From contig JADJCK010000006.1 of NCBI GenBank assembly GCA_016703265.1, positions 124,001 to 188,000 of the forward strand: a stretch of 64,000 nt of DNA, in the 5' to 3' direction. Positions within the stretch are counted from its first letter, which is position 1. Each line of letters begins with the position of its first letter. Shown here one piece after another: positions 18,234-25,693 of this stretch. Under the pieces are notes generated by a model, which saw only the letters and a list, made by a program, of their open reading frames with translations, was not told the DNA's origin and did not search any database. The position numbers and the translations under genes are program-made. Origin of the DNA: a bacterium (GTDB lineage: Bacteria; Krumholzibacteriota; Krumholzibacteriia; LZORAL124-64-63).

Positions 18234-19151
18234 CTAGCGTCGGGCCAGATCGCGCGCGATGCGCGCGGCGGCGAAGGGATCCCGCATCTGCGCGGTGCCG
18301 ACCTGCACTGCTACGGCGCCCAGCGCGAAGAACTTGAGGGCATCCTCCGGCTCGGCGATGCCGCCGACGCCCACCACCGGAACGCCCACGCCCCTGACGA
18401 TCTGGTCCACCTTCGCCAGCGCAATGGGCAGGATGGCCTGCCCCGAATAGCCGCCGAACCGGCGCGGCAGGTACGGCTGGCCCGTGCGCAGGTCCACATC
18501 CAGGCCCACGACAGTATTGATCGCGCTCACGGCATCGGCGCCCGCATCACGCGCCGCAAGCGCCAGTTGCGCGATGTCCGCGACATTCGGCGTGATCTTG
18601 GCCAGCAGCGCCCGGTCCGGGAGCCAGGCGCGGGCTGCAGCTACGCAGCGGGCCACGGTTGCCGGAGCGCTGCCGAAATCGTGGCCGCCTTCGGCGACAT
18701 TGGGACAGCTCAGGTTCAGCTCCACGCCGTGCCAGTGCGCAAAGCCTGACGCGTGTTCGTGCAACCGGCGCACGAGCGGCCCGAAATCCTCGGGAGTCGT
18801 GGCCGCGAGGCTGACAACCGTCGGCACGCCGCGCGCTTCCAGTTCGGGCAGCACGTTCGCCAGGAAGTCCTCGAAGCCCACGTTCTCCAGGCCGATGCTG
18901 TTGAGCGCGCCGCAGGCGGTCTCGACCAGGCGCGGCATGGCGTTGCCGGTGCGGGGCAGCGGCGTCACGGTCTTGGTCACCACCGCTCCCACGCCCAGGT
19001 AGGGCGAGGTACCGTCAGCGGCCCGGAAATCATGGGCGTGCAGCCCGTAGGCGAAACAGCCCGAGGCTGTCCAGATGCGCCCCGGCAGCTCACGCGGACC
19101 GAGCTTGAACGGCGCCGTGACCTCCAGTTGCCACCAGGACGGCAGGTTCAT
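18234..19151 (-). CDS. pyrD: Dihydroorotate dehydrogenase, class 1B catalytic subunit
   Basis: 305 residues of the FMN TIM-barrel. Conserved stretches: TASGCFAYG, NSIGLENVGFEDFLANVLPE, the active-site Cys149 in VELNLSCPNVAEGGHDFG (serine in class 2), LLAKITPNVADI, and the FMN phosphate loop VVGVGGIAEPEDALKFFALGA. It oxidises dihydroorotate to orotate, and class 1B enzymes need PyrK to pass electrons to NAD+. It is last in the pyr operon, overlapping pyrK by 4 bases, and ends 14 bases from the convergent HemC-like gene. Confidence 0.95.
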   Translation of the reverse strand: MNLPSWWQLEVTAPFKLGPRELPGRIWTASGCFAYGLHAHDFRAADGTSPYLGVGAVVTKTVTPLPRTGNAMPRLVETACGALNSIGLENVGFEDFLANVLPELEARGVPTVVSLAATTPEDFGPLVRRLHEHASGFAHWHGVELNLSCPNVAEGGHDFGSAPATVARCVAAARAWLPDRALLAKITPNVADIAQLALAARDAGADAVSAINTVVGLDVDLRTGQPYLPRRFGGYSGQAILPIALAKVDQIVRGVGVPVVGVGGIAEPEDALKFFALGAVAVQVGTAQMRDPFAAARIARDLARR

Positions 19152-19993
19152 GCTGCTCCTCCAGCGGTGCCGGGCAACACTGACGGATCCCCCAGATCCG
19201 GCAGGTTCGCCGCATCGAAGACCGGGCCTTCAAAGCAGCACGTGGCATTGCGGATACCGTTGCCTTCGCGAACGGGCACGACACATCCCTTGCACACGCC
19301 GTAGCCGCAACCCATGTGCTCCTCGAGGGAGACCCAGCAGCGCCAGCCCTGCGCGCGTGCCAGCCGCGCCGCGGCCTTCAGCAGCGGCGCCGGGCCACAG
19401 GCATAGACCACGCCGTTGTCGCCCGGGGCCAGCCCCGCCTCCGCAGCGGCCAGTGCGGTGACGACGCCGGTGAAAGCGCCACGTCCCGGCGGCACGCCTT
19501 CCGCGCGGTCGACGGAGATCCCCCAGGAGTTGCCGAGCATTTCCCACGGTACTTCGCCGCCGTCACGCGCGCCGAAGAAAGCACGGTCGCGCGGACCGCC
19601 CCAGCGTTCCCGCCAGGCGAACACCGGAGGCAACCCGACGCCACCGCCCAGGAGCACGGCCGTCGATCCCTCGACCGGTGCCGGGAACGGCTCACCCAGC
19701 GGCCCCAGCACCTGCATGGCGGCACCACGGGGCAACGACGCCATGGCGGCCGTGCCGCGCCCGACGACGCGGTACAGCAACGACAGCGAGGTACCGGCGC
19801 CGGCGAGGATGGAGAAGGGCCGACTGAACGTCCAGGACCGGGGCCCCGGTTCATTGACCATGACGAACTGGCCCGGCAGGAAGGTAAACGGCTGGTCCAG
19901 CTCGAGATCCAGGCGCAGGAAGGCCGAAGAGACGAGCGCGTTGGCCGTCACCCGGCCAAGGGCGGAGCGCGTCGCGGGTCGCGAGGGTTTCAC
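19148..19993 (-). CDS. pyrK: Dihydroorotate dehydrogenase electron transfer subunit
   Basis: 281 residues starting at GTG 19993. FAD-binding ferredoxin-reductase-like domain (SRPFSILAGAG, LLYRVVGRGTAAM, VLLGGGVGLPPVFAW) and a C-terminal [2Fe-2S] site: Cys229/234/237 in HMGCGYGVCKGC with Cys252 or 253. It carries electrons from the PyrD FMN through the iron-sulfur centre to FAD and NAD+. The start overlaps the preceding lipoprotein gene as GTGA and the end overlaps pyrD as ATGA, so the three are tightly coupled. Confidence 0.93.
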   Translation of the reverse strand: MKPSRPATRSALGRVTANALVSSAFLRLDLELDQPFTFLPGQFVMVNEPGPRSWTFSRPFSILAGAGTSLSLLYRVVGRGTAAMASLPRGAAMQVLGPLGEPFPAPVEGSTAVLLGGGVGLPPVFAWRERWGGPRDRAFFGARDGGEVPWEMLGNSWGISVDRAEGVPPGRGAFTGVVTALAAAEAGLAPGDNGVVYACGPAPLLKAAARLARAQGWRCWVSLEEHMGCGYGVCKGCVVPVREGNGIRNATCCFEGPVFDAANLPDLGDPSVLPGTAGGAA

Positions 19994-21882
19994 TGGGCAG
20001 GCCCCGGCGCCGGCGAGCGCAGGCGATCCCAGTTGGGATCACGTTCCTTCTTCGGCTGTTCCGGTTCGACGGGCTTGGCTTCGTCGACGGGCTTGGCTTC
20101 GGCATCCGGTTTGGTTGCGTCGACGGGCATCGCACCGTCGACGGGCTTGGCCTGCTCCCCGGATCCGGCTTCGGCACCCGCTGCCGCCCCGCTTTCAGAC
20201 GCGCCCTTCACAGTTGACGACGCGTCCGCCCCTGGCGCAACAGGGCCATCGGCACCGGTCGCGGCGTCAGCGGGAGCGGCAATTCGAACGTCCGCTGCGG
20301 ACGGCCCGCCGATCGGGATGACGATCTCAGGTGGCGGATAGGAAAGCGGCTCCCGGCGCGCGAAGTAGATCATGCGCCGCCGCGCGGGCGGTCCCGAGCC
20401 CGGGCGGCCGCCGGTACCGGCGATTGTCGGTGTCACGATCTCCTCGAGCGCCCGGCGTTCGTCTGCCGTAAGGTTGGCCAGGTTCCGCTGCTGGACCAGT
20501 TCGCGCTCGGCCAGCAGGAACTCCAGCAGTCCGCCGCCGCCCTCCGCACGCACTTCGCGAGCCTGGGCTGACGCCGGGAACCGCTCGAGCAACTCGTCGG
20601 CCACGACCTTTGCCGAGTCCGGATTCCCCAGCTTCTGGCCATAGGCCAGCCACAGCCCGTAGAGGGCGCGGGAGGCCAGCAACGAATCGGCGGCGGTGTC
20701 GGCCGCGGCTTCGCGATAGAGCGCTGCCGCCTGCGCCGCCCGGTCGAAGCCGAACAGCATGGCATTGGCCTGCAGTAGCTTCAGGCGGGGTACACGCTCG
20801 GGTGGCGCTTCGGCAAGGTCCCGCTCGGCAGCCAGGTAGTCCTTGAGCTGTTCGTTCAGGCTGCGGGTCTTCTCGGGTTCGTCCAGTTCATTGCGCTGGC
20901 CCAGCGCAATCTTGAACTGCTCGTGCGCCTCGGCATATTCCTGCCGTTCCAGGAACCGATATCCCAGGACGTCCGCCACGCGGGCCTTGACCACCGGCGT
21001 CTGCCATTCGGTCGGCATGGCCTGCAGCAGTGCCGCGGCGTCATCGGCCTTTCCCCGCGACACCAGCACCTCGCTCTTGACGAGCGCCAGTTCGCCTTCG
21101 GCCTTGTGGAACGCTGCCGCCTGGTCGAGCCCGTCGAGCAGTTTGTCCGCCTGGTCGAGCGCACCGGAACGCGCGAGGACCCGCCCCCGCAGGAGCTCGG
21201 CGCGGAACTTCAATTCACCGGGAGCGACCTCGGCCAGCATCTCGGTCAGGACGGTATCGGCCTCGGCATAGCGGTCCAGCTCCCACAGGCAATCCGCCAG
21301 CTTCAACGCCACGCGATCGCGGTCGCGCGCCTCGTCCCCGAGCGCCAGGTACTGCCGATAGGCGGTGCGGGCGCCCTCCCAGTCCTCCAGGGCGTAGGCA
21401 TTGTCACCGGAGACGCGACTGACCTCAGCCTGGTAGCGGCTGTCCGGATAGGCCCGCTCCAGCTGGCCCAGGTAGTCCTGGCTGCGGTCGAGCGCGCCGA
21501 TCAGGAGGTAATTGAGCGACTGGAGGTAGAGCGACTCCTCGAGGTATTCGCTGGCGGGAAAGTTCTGGAACAGCAGGTCGAACTGGCGGATCGACATGCG
21601 ATACGATTCAAGCCGGTAATAGGCCTTGGCGCGCAGGAACAGGGCATCGTCCGACAGCTTGTGGCCGGGATACTCGTCGAGCACCTTCTGGGCCTTGGCA
21701 ATGGCCGTCTCGTAGTCGGTCTTCTGGGCCCCGGCCGGCTTTGGCGGATCCTGGTTCTTGCGCAGCGCATCCTCGCGCACACGCTCGGCGTTGTCGAAGG
21801 CCCGCTTGGCGTTGTAGTAGGTGTTGTACTTGGCGCAGCCGGTGCCCGCCAGGGCCAGTACCAGAACGGCGCAGGCGGCCAT
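19990..21882 (-). CDS. Large TPR lipoprotein embedded in the pyrimidine operon
   Basis: From ATG 21882 the product (about 630 residues) starts MAACAVLVLALAGTGCAKYN, a lipoprotein signal with Cys16 as likely lipid anchor. The open frame extends to 22104 without family signal, so the start is not certain. Residues ~60-500 are TPR-like repeats resembling outer-membrane assembly or YfgC/BamD-type scaffolds (YPGHKLSDDALFLRAKAYYR, YPDSRYQAEVSRVSGDNAYA). The C terminus is a Pro/Ala/Lys/Asp low-complexity tail with repeated AKPVD units. It lies between pyrC and pyrK and overlaps pyrK by 4 bases, although nothing in it suggests pyrimidine metabolism. Confidence 0.75.
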   Translation of the reverse strand: MAACAVLVLALAGTGCAKYNTYYNAKRAFDNAERVREDALRKNQDPPKPAGAQKTDYETAIAKAQKVLDEYPGHKLSDDALFLRAKAYYRLESYRMSIRQFDLLFQNFPASEYLEESLYLQSLNYLLIGALDRSQDYLGQLERAYPDSRYQAEVSRVSGDNAYALEDWEGARTAYRQYLALGDEARDRDRVALKLADCLWELDRYAEADTVLTEMLAEVAPGELKFRAELLRGRVLARSGALDQADKLLDGLDQAAAFHKAEGELALVKSEVLVSRGKADDAAALLQAMPTEWQTPVVKARVADVLGYRFLERQEYAEAHEQFKIALGQRNELDEPEKTRSLNEQLKDYLAAERDLAEAPPERVPRLKLLQANAMLFGFDRAAQAAALYREAAADTAADSLLASRALYGLWLAYGQKLGNPDSAKVVADELLERFPASAQAREVRAEGGGGLLEFLLAERELVQQRNLANLTADERRALEEIVTPTIAGTGGRPGSGPPARRRMIYFARREPLSYPPPEIVIPIGGPSAADVRIAAPADAATGADGPVAPGADASSTVKGASESGAAAGAEAGSGEQAKPVDGAMPVDATKPDAEAKPVDEAKPVEPEQPKKERDPNWDRLRSPAPGPAQ

Positions 21883-22128
21883 GAAGACAGCGCGACTGCA
21901 GGCAACCGGCGTCCCCGGCCGGGGACGCAGCGACCCCCAGGCGCGACAACGCACGCCGGCCCCTTCGGCTGCCGGCCGGTCTGTGTGCGGCGGCGATTTC
22001 CGGCAATCGGTCACGCAAACCCCTGCCCGGGCGGCCCTTCGGACCGGCGAGCCCTGCTGGTGGCGCCCACGCGCCCGCTTCCACGGCCACAGCCCAAGTC
22101 GCATTAAAGCAAATACCGCACCCGTCGG

Positions 22129-23454
22129 CTACCGGCCGCCAGGGGCCGCTGCACCGCGCCAGGTGAGGCGGCCGCGCAGGAAGGTGGCGGCCACCATGCC
22201 GGTCAGCGTCTCGCCGAGGTACGGCGAATTCGCGCTGCGCGACTGGAACGACGGCCCCTGCACCGTCCACTCGCGCTCAGGATCAATCAGCACGAAGTCC
22301 GCCTCGGCCCCTTCCTCGAGCCGCCCCACCGGCAGGTTGAGCGCGCGCGCGGGCCGTTCGCTCAGGCAGGCGATGAGCTGCCCCAGGTCGAGCAGGCCCG
22401 TCTTGACGAGCCAGGTGATGCCCGCCGCCAGCGCCGTCTCCAGGCCGATGACGCCGAACGGCGCCTGGTCGAACTGGTATTCCTTCTCGGTCCCGGTGTG
22501 CGGCTCGTGGTCGGTGGCGATCGCGTCGATGGTTCCGTCGGCAAGTCCCTCGGCGATGGCGTTCAGGTCGTCGGCCTCGCGGAGCGGCGGGTTGGTCTTG
22601 AACAGGGGCGAATAGTCGCGGCATCGCGCGTGGTCCAGGCTGAAGTGATGCGGCGTGGCGGCAGCGGTCACGCGCACGCCCTCGCCCTTGGCGCGCCTGA
22701 TGATCTCGACAGCGCCCTTTGTCGAGACATGCGCCACATGCAGCTGTCCCTTCGCTGCCCGCGCCAGTTCGATGTCGCGGAAGAGCGCCGCGTCCTCGGC
22801 CGCGCGAGCCATGCCGGGCAGGCCCAGGCGCGTGGCCCAGTAGCCCCCGTGCATGACGCCCTTGCCGGAGATGGTCAGGTCCTCGGGATGCGTGATGATC
22901 GGTACGCCGAGCATGGTCGCGTACTTCAGCGCGTTGCCCATCAGGTTGCCGTTCGCCACGGGCCGTGAACCGTCCGTGAAGCCCACGGCGCCGGCGGCGA
23001 CCATGTCGCCGAACTCGGTCATCGCCTCGCCCTTACGGCCCGGGCTCACGGCGCCGGTCGGGTACAGGCGGCACAGGCCGGTCTCGCGGCCCCGGTCGAT
23101 GAGGTAACGCACCATTCCCGAGTTGTCGATGGCCGGGTCGGTATCCGGCATCGTGACCACGGCCGTGAAGCCGCCGGCCGCCGCCGCGCGGCTGCCCGTG
23201 GCGATGGTCTCCTGCTCCTCGAAGCCCGGCTCGCGAAAGTGCACGGCCAGGTCGACCAGTCCCGGCGCGCAGACCAGGCCGCCGCCGTCGAGCGCAGGCA
23301 GGCCCTCGTGCGCCGGCGTACCGACGCCGAGCGTCTCGATGCGCCCCTTCTTCACGTGAAGGAAACCGCGACGCCGGCCCAGCGTGCCTTCGCGGCACAG
23401 GCGCACGTTCGTAACCAGGAACTCAGCAGGGATGCGCTCCCAGCTCCACTCCAT
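22129..23454 (-). CDS. pyrC: Dihydroorotase, class I, with the first metal-binding His replaced by Ala
   Basis: Starts MEWSWERIPAEFLV at 23454; 441 residues. Amidohydrolase fold with PGLVDLAVHFREPGFEEQET, VTMPDTDPAIDN, PIITHPEDLTISGKG, LHVAHVSTKGAVEIIRRAKG, TPHHFSLD and the catalytic-Asp motif IATDHEPHTGTEKE. The usual HxH metal pair reads Ala70-Val-His72. Some Bacteroidetes dihydroorotases have Gln there (DQVHFREPG), so loss of that His does not prove inactivity, but a non-catalytic partner of PyrB is also known in other bacteria. The gene follows pyrB by 45 bases. Confidence 0.88.
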   Translation of the reverse strand: MEWSWERIPAEFLVTNVRLCREGTLGRRRGFLHVKKGRIETLGVGTPAHEGLPALDGGGLVCAPGLVDLAVHFREPGFEEQETIATGSRAAAAGGFTAVVTMPDTDPAIDNSGMVRYLIDRGRETGLCRLYPTGAVSPGRKGEAMTEFGDMVAAGAVGFTDGSRPVANGNLMGNALKYATMLGVPIITHPEDLTISGKGVMHGGYWATRLGLPGMARAAEDAALFRDIELARAAKGQLHVAHVSTKGAVEIIRRAKGEGVRVTAAATPHHFSLDHARCRDYSPLFKTNPPLREADDLNAIAEGLADGTIDAIATDHEPHTGTEKEYQFDQAPFGVIGLETALAAGITWLVKTGLLDLGQLIACLSERPARALNLPVGRLEEGAEADFVLIDPEREWTVQGPSFQSRSANSPYLGETLTGMVAATFLRGRLTWRGAAAPGGR

Positions 23455-23499
23455 GACGGACCTCGTTCCACGCGACCTCGGGGGTCGCGGCAAGCAGGA

Positions 23500-24447
23500 C
23501 TAGGCGGCGGCCGGGGCCAGCGCCCCGGGGTCGCCGCCCGACAGCAGGTAGATCAGGGCCATCCGCACGGCGACGCCGTTGGCCACCTGGTCGAGGATCA
23601 CCTGGCGCGGCCCGTCGGCCACTTCGCTGGCGATCTCCACATCGCGATTCATGGGGCCCGGGTGCATGACGAAGGTCTCGGGCTTGAGTTTCTGCACCAC
23701 TTCGGCGCTGATGCCGTACATGCGATGGTATTCGCGGTTGCTCGGGAACGAGCGGCTGGAATGCCGCTCGAGCTGGATGCGCAGCACGTTGAGCACGTCG
23801 GCATCGCGCACGGCGCGCATCAGGTCGTACTCCACGCGCACGCCCATCCGGTCGAGTCCCGACGGCACCATGGTGGGTGGGCCGCAGACCGTGACCTCGG
23901 CGCCCAGCTTGGTCAGGCCCCAGATGTTCGACCGCGCCACGCGGCTGTGCGTGATGTCGCCGATGATCGTGACCTTGCGGCCGCGCAGGTCGCCCAGGCG
24001 CTGGCGCATGGTCATGATATCGAGCAGGCCCTGCGTCGGATGTTCGTGCGCGCCGTCGCCCGCGTTGATGACCGAGCACGCCAGCACCTTCGCCAGGTAC
24101 CTGGCCGCGCCCGAGGAACTGTGCCGGATGACCAGCATGTCGATCTTCATCGCCGCCAGGTTCTCGGCCGTGTCACGCAGGGTCTCGCCCTTGGAAAGGC
24201 TGCTGGTGGCGGTGCTGAAGTTGACGATGTCGGCCGAAAGGCGCTTCTCCGCCAGCTCGAAGCTGATGCGCGTGCGGGTGCTCGGCTCATGGAAGAAATT
24301 GACGACGGTACGGCCGCGCATGATGGGCACGCTGCGCACGGGACGATCGAATACGGCGCGGAAGCGCGAAGCAATGTCGATCACGCCGAGGATCTCCTCG
24401 GCCGTCAGGTCCTCCAGGCCAAGGACATCCTTGCTGCGCAGGATCAT
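23500..24447 (-). CDS. pyrB: Aspartate carbamoyltransferase catalytic subunit
   Basis: 315 residues, usual length. Carbamoyl-phosphate motif FHEPSTRTRISFELAEKRL (STRTR at 56-60), the SLSKGETLRDT loop, INAGDGAHEHPTQGLLDI, VTIIGDITHSRVARSN, and the aspartate-binding FVMHPGPMNRDVEI with a late QVANGVAVRMALIYLL. It makes carbamoyl-aspartate. No pyrI regulatory gene is present, which fits control at the RNA level by PyrR. The start overlaps pyrR by 4 bases (ATGA). Confidence 0.96.
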   Translation of the reverse strand: MILRSKDVLGLEDLTAEEILGVIDIASRFRAVFDRPVRSVPIMRGRTVVNFFHEPSTRTRISFELAEKRLSADIVNFSTATSSLSKGETLRDTAENLAAMKIDMLVIRHSSSGAARYLAKVLACSVINAGDGAHEHPTQGLLDIMTMRQRLGDLRGRKVTIIGDITHSRVARSNIWGLTKLGAEVTVCGPPTMVPSGLDRMGVRVEYDLMRAVRDADVLNVLRIQLERHSSRSFPSNREYHRMYGISAEVVQKLKPETFVMHPGPMNRDVEIASEVADGPRQVILDQVANGVAVRMALIYLLSGGDPGALAPAAA

Positions 24448-24995
24448 GCCTCGCCGACCTCCCCTACCACGACTTCCAGCTTCTCGTCGAATTCCTTCAC
24501 GCGCACCTTGATGATCTCCTTCTGCGACGTGGGCACGTTCTTGCCCACGAAGTCCGGCCGGATCGGCAGCTCGCGGTGGCCGCGATCGACCAGCACCGCC
24601 AGCCGGATCGCCTGCGGCCGGCCCCAGTCCATGATGACGTCCAGCGCCGCACGCACCGTGCGCCCGGTGTAGAGAACGTCATCGACCAGGATGATGATCT
24701 TGTCGTTCACGTCGAAGGGCATCTCGGTGGACGAGACCTTGGGCGAAGGTCCGAGGCGGCTGAGATCGTCCCGATAGAAGGTGATGTCCAGCGCGCCCTG
24801 CGGCACGTCGATGCCCTCGACCTGGCGGATCGCGTCGGCCAGCATCTTCGCCAGCGAAACGCCGCGTCGCTGCACGCCCAGCAGGACGAGGTTGTCGATG
24901 CCCTTGTTGGCCTCGATGATCTCGTGCGCCATCCTCTTGAGCGCCCGGTTCATCTCCTTGGCGTTCATGATGACGGCTTTTTCAGTGAAGTTCAT
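24444..24995 (-). CDS. pyrR: PyrR bifunctional transcription attenuator / uracil phosphoribosyltransferase
   Basis: Start MNFTEKAVIMNAKEMNRALK at 24995, 183 residues, as in the family; in-frame sequence upstream is leader RNA. PRPP-binding loop IILVDDVLYTGRTV (101-114), VLLGVQRRGVSLA and VLVDRGHRELPIRPDFVGKN are all conserved. PyrR binds the leader of pyr mRNA when UMP is high and favours termination; many also have weak UPRTase activity. It is the first gene of the operon, directly behind a terminator-containing leader. Confidence 0.95.
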   Translation of the reverse strand: MNFTEKAVIMNAKEMNRALKRMAHEIIEANKGIDNLVLLGVQRRGVSLAKMLADAIRQVEGIDVPQGALDITFYRDDLSRLGPSPKVSSTEMPFDVNDKIIILVDDVLYTGRTVRAALDVIMDWGRPQAIRLAVLVDRGHRELPIRPDFVGKNVPTSQKEIIKVRVKEFDEKLEVVVGEVGEA

Positions 24996-25042
24996 GTGCA
25001 ATCCCCTGGCTTGGCTGGCCCAGAACCCGGCTGGCAGGCATG

Positions 25043-25130
25043 AAAAAGCGCGGCCCGGCGGCCACGCGGTCCCGGGCTCAGGCAGCCCGGCGGATCGGTC
25101 TGGTGTCATCGCACGTCGTTCCTGGCGTGG
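25043..25130 (-). promoter_or_regulatory. pyr operon leader with intrinsic terminator and candidate antiterminator (attenuator)
   Basis: On the minus-strand RNA an 8-bp hairpin, GCGUGGCC - loop GCCG - GGCCGCGC (25067-25060 with 25055-25048), is followed directly by UUUUU (25047-25043), 48 bases before the pyrR start. Upstream, CCACGC at 25130-25125 can pair with GCGUGG of the terminator arm, and a 7-bp hairpin CCGGGCU/AGCCCGG (25090-25084 with 25078-25072) lies between them. This is the layout expected of a PyrR attenuator. The Bacillus-type PyrR-binding consensus is not obvious. The rest of the roughly 320-base gap between pyrR and the cytochrome gene contains a GC hairpin near 25150-25166 and an AT-rich stretch at 25200-25260 where promoters may lie; no other gene is seen. 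Confidence 0.65.
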
Positions 25131-25317
25131 ACCGCGCGCAATGTAGCAGCCCGCCCGAGCGGGCGGCAAGAGCTTTCTCCCGGAGCGGCGGCGGTTCCGT
25201 ATTGAGAGGCGTTTTCATTTGAAATGGTCTTATCAATAGGCCAGATTCTTGCATACCCCTGTTCATCGATGGGATTAGTCGTCAAGCTCAAGGGGACACG
25301 TCAGGGAGGAACGGACC

Positions 25318-25683
25318 ATGTCGAAGAAGAACCTGTTGATCGCGAGCCTGTCGCTTTGCCTGCTCACCTACGTTGCCGGCACGGCTGCCGCCAAGACCGC
25401 TTACGTAACGCCCTGGAAGAACGCCTACCCGGGCGCCTGCACGACCCTGAAGAACGCGGCCTCGGCCTGCGTCCTGTGCCACACCGACGTGCCGGACCTC
25501 AATGCCTACGGATCGCTGCTGCAGGACAACAACCGCAACTATCTCGGGGCGGGCTCCGCGGACTCCGACGGGGACGGGCGCAGCAACACCCAGGAGATCA
25601 CCCAGGATTGCACGCTGCCCGGCGACGTGGCCTCGCCGAACGACGACTGGAAGTGGGGAACGCTGAAGGCGACCTACCGCTGA
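25318..25683 (+). CDS. Small secreted single-haem cytochrome c-like protein with a calcium-loop motif
   Basis: 121 residues behind AGGGAGGA. N-terminal signal peptide (MSKKNLLIASLSLCLLTYVAGTAAA), one haem-binding CVLCH (51-55), and an EF-hand-like loop DSDGDGRSNTQE (82-93), as in thrombospondin type 3 and dockerin-like repeats. Both features together suggest a periplasmic or surface electron carrier stabilised by calcium. The Met that would be the sixth haem ligand is not present after the loop, so ligation may be by His or another residue. No other cytochrome gene lies nearby. Confidence 0.6.
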   Translation: MSKKNLLIASLSLCLLTYVAGTAAAKTAYVTPWKNAYPGACTTLKNAASACVLCHTDVPDLNAYGSLLQDNNRNYLGAGSADSDGDGRSNTQEITQDCTLPGDVASPNDDWKWGTLKATYR

Positions 25684-25693
25684 CAGGCGCCGC

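Noticed and set aside
18208..18240. Direct repeat of CGACGACTAGCG around the convergent stops of the HemC-like gene and pyrD
   Set aside because: Only two short copies reflecting stop codon context; too small to propose an attachment site.
25219..25247. Possible promoter TTGAAA with weak -10 before the cytochrome gene
   Set aside because: No acceptable -10 at 16-18 bases; left unannotated.
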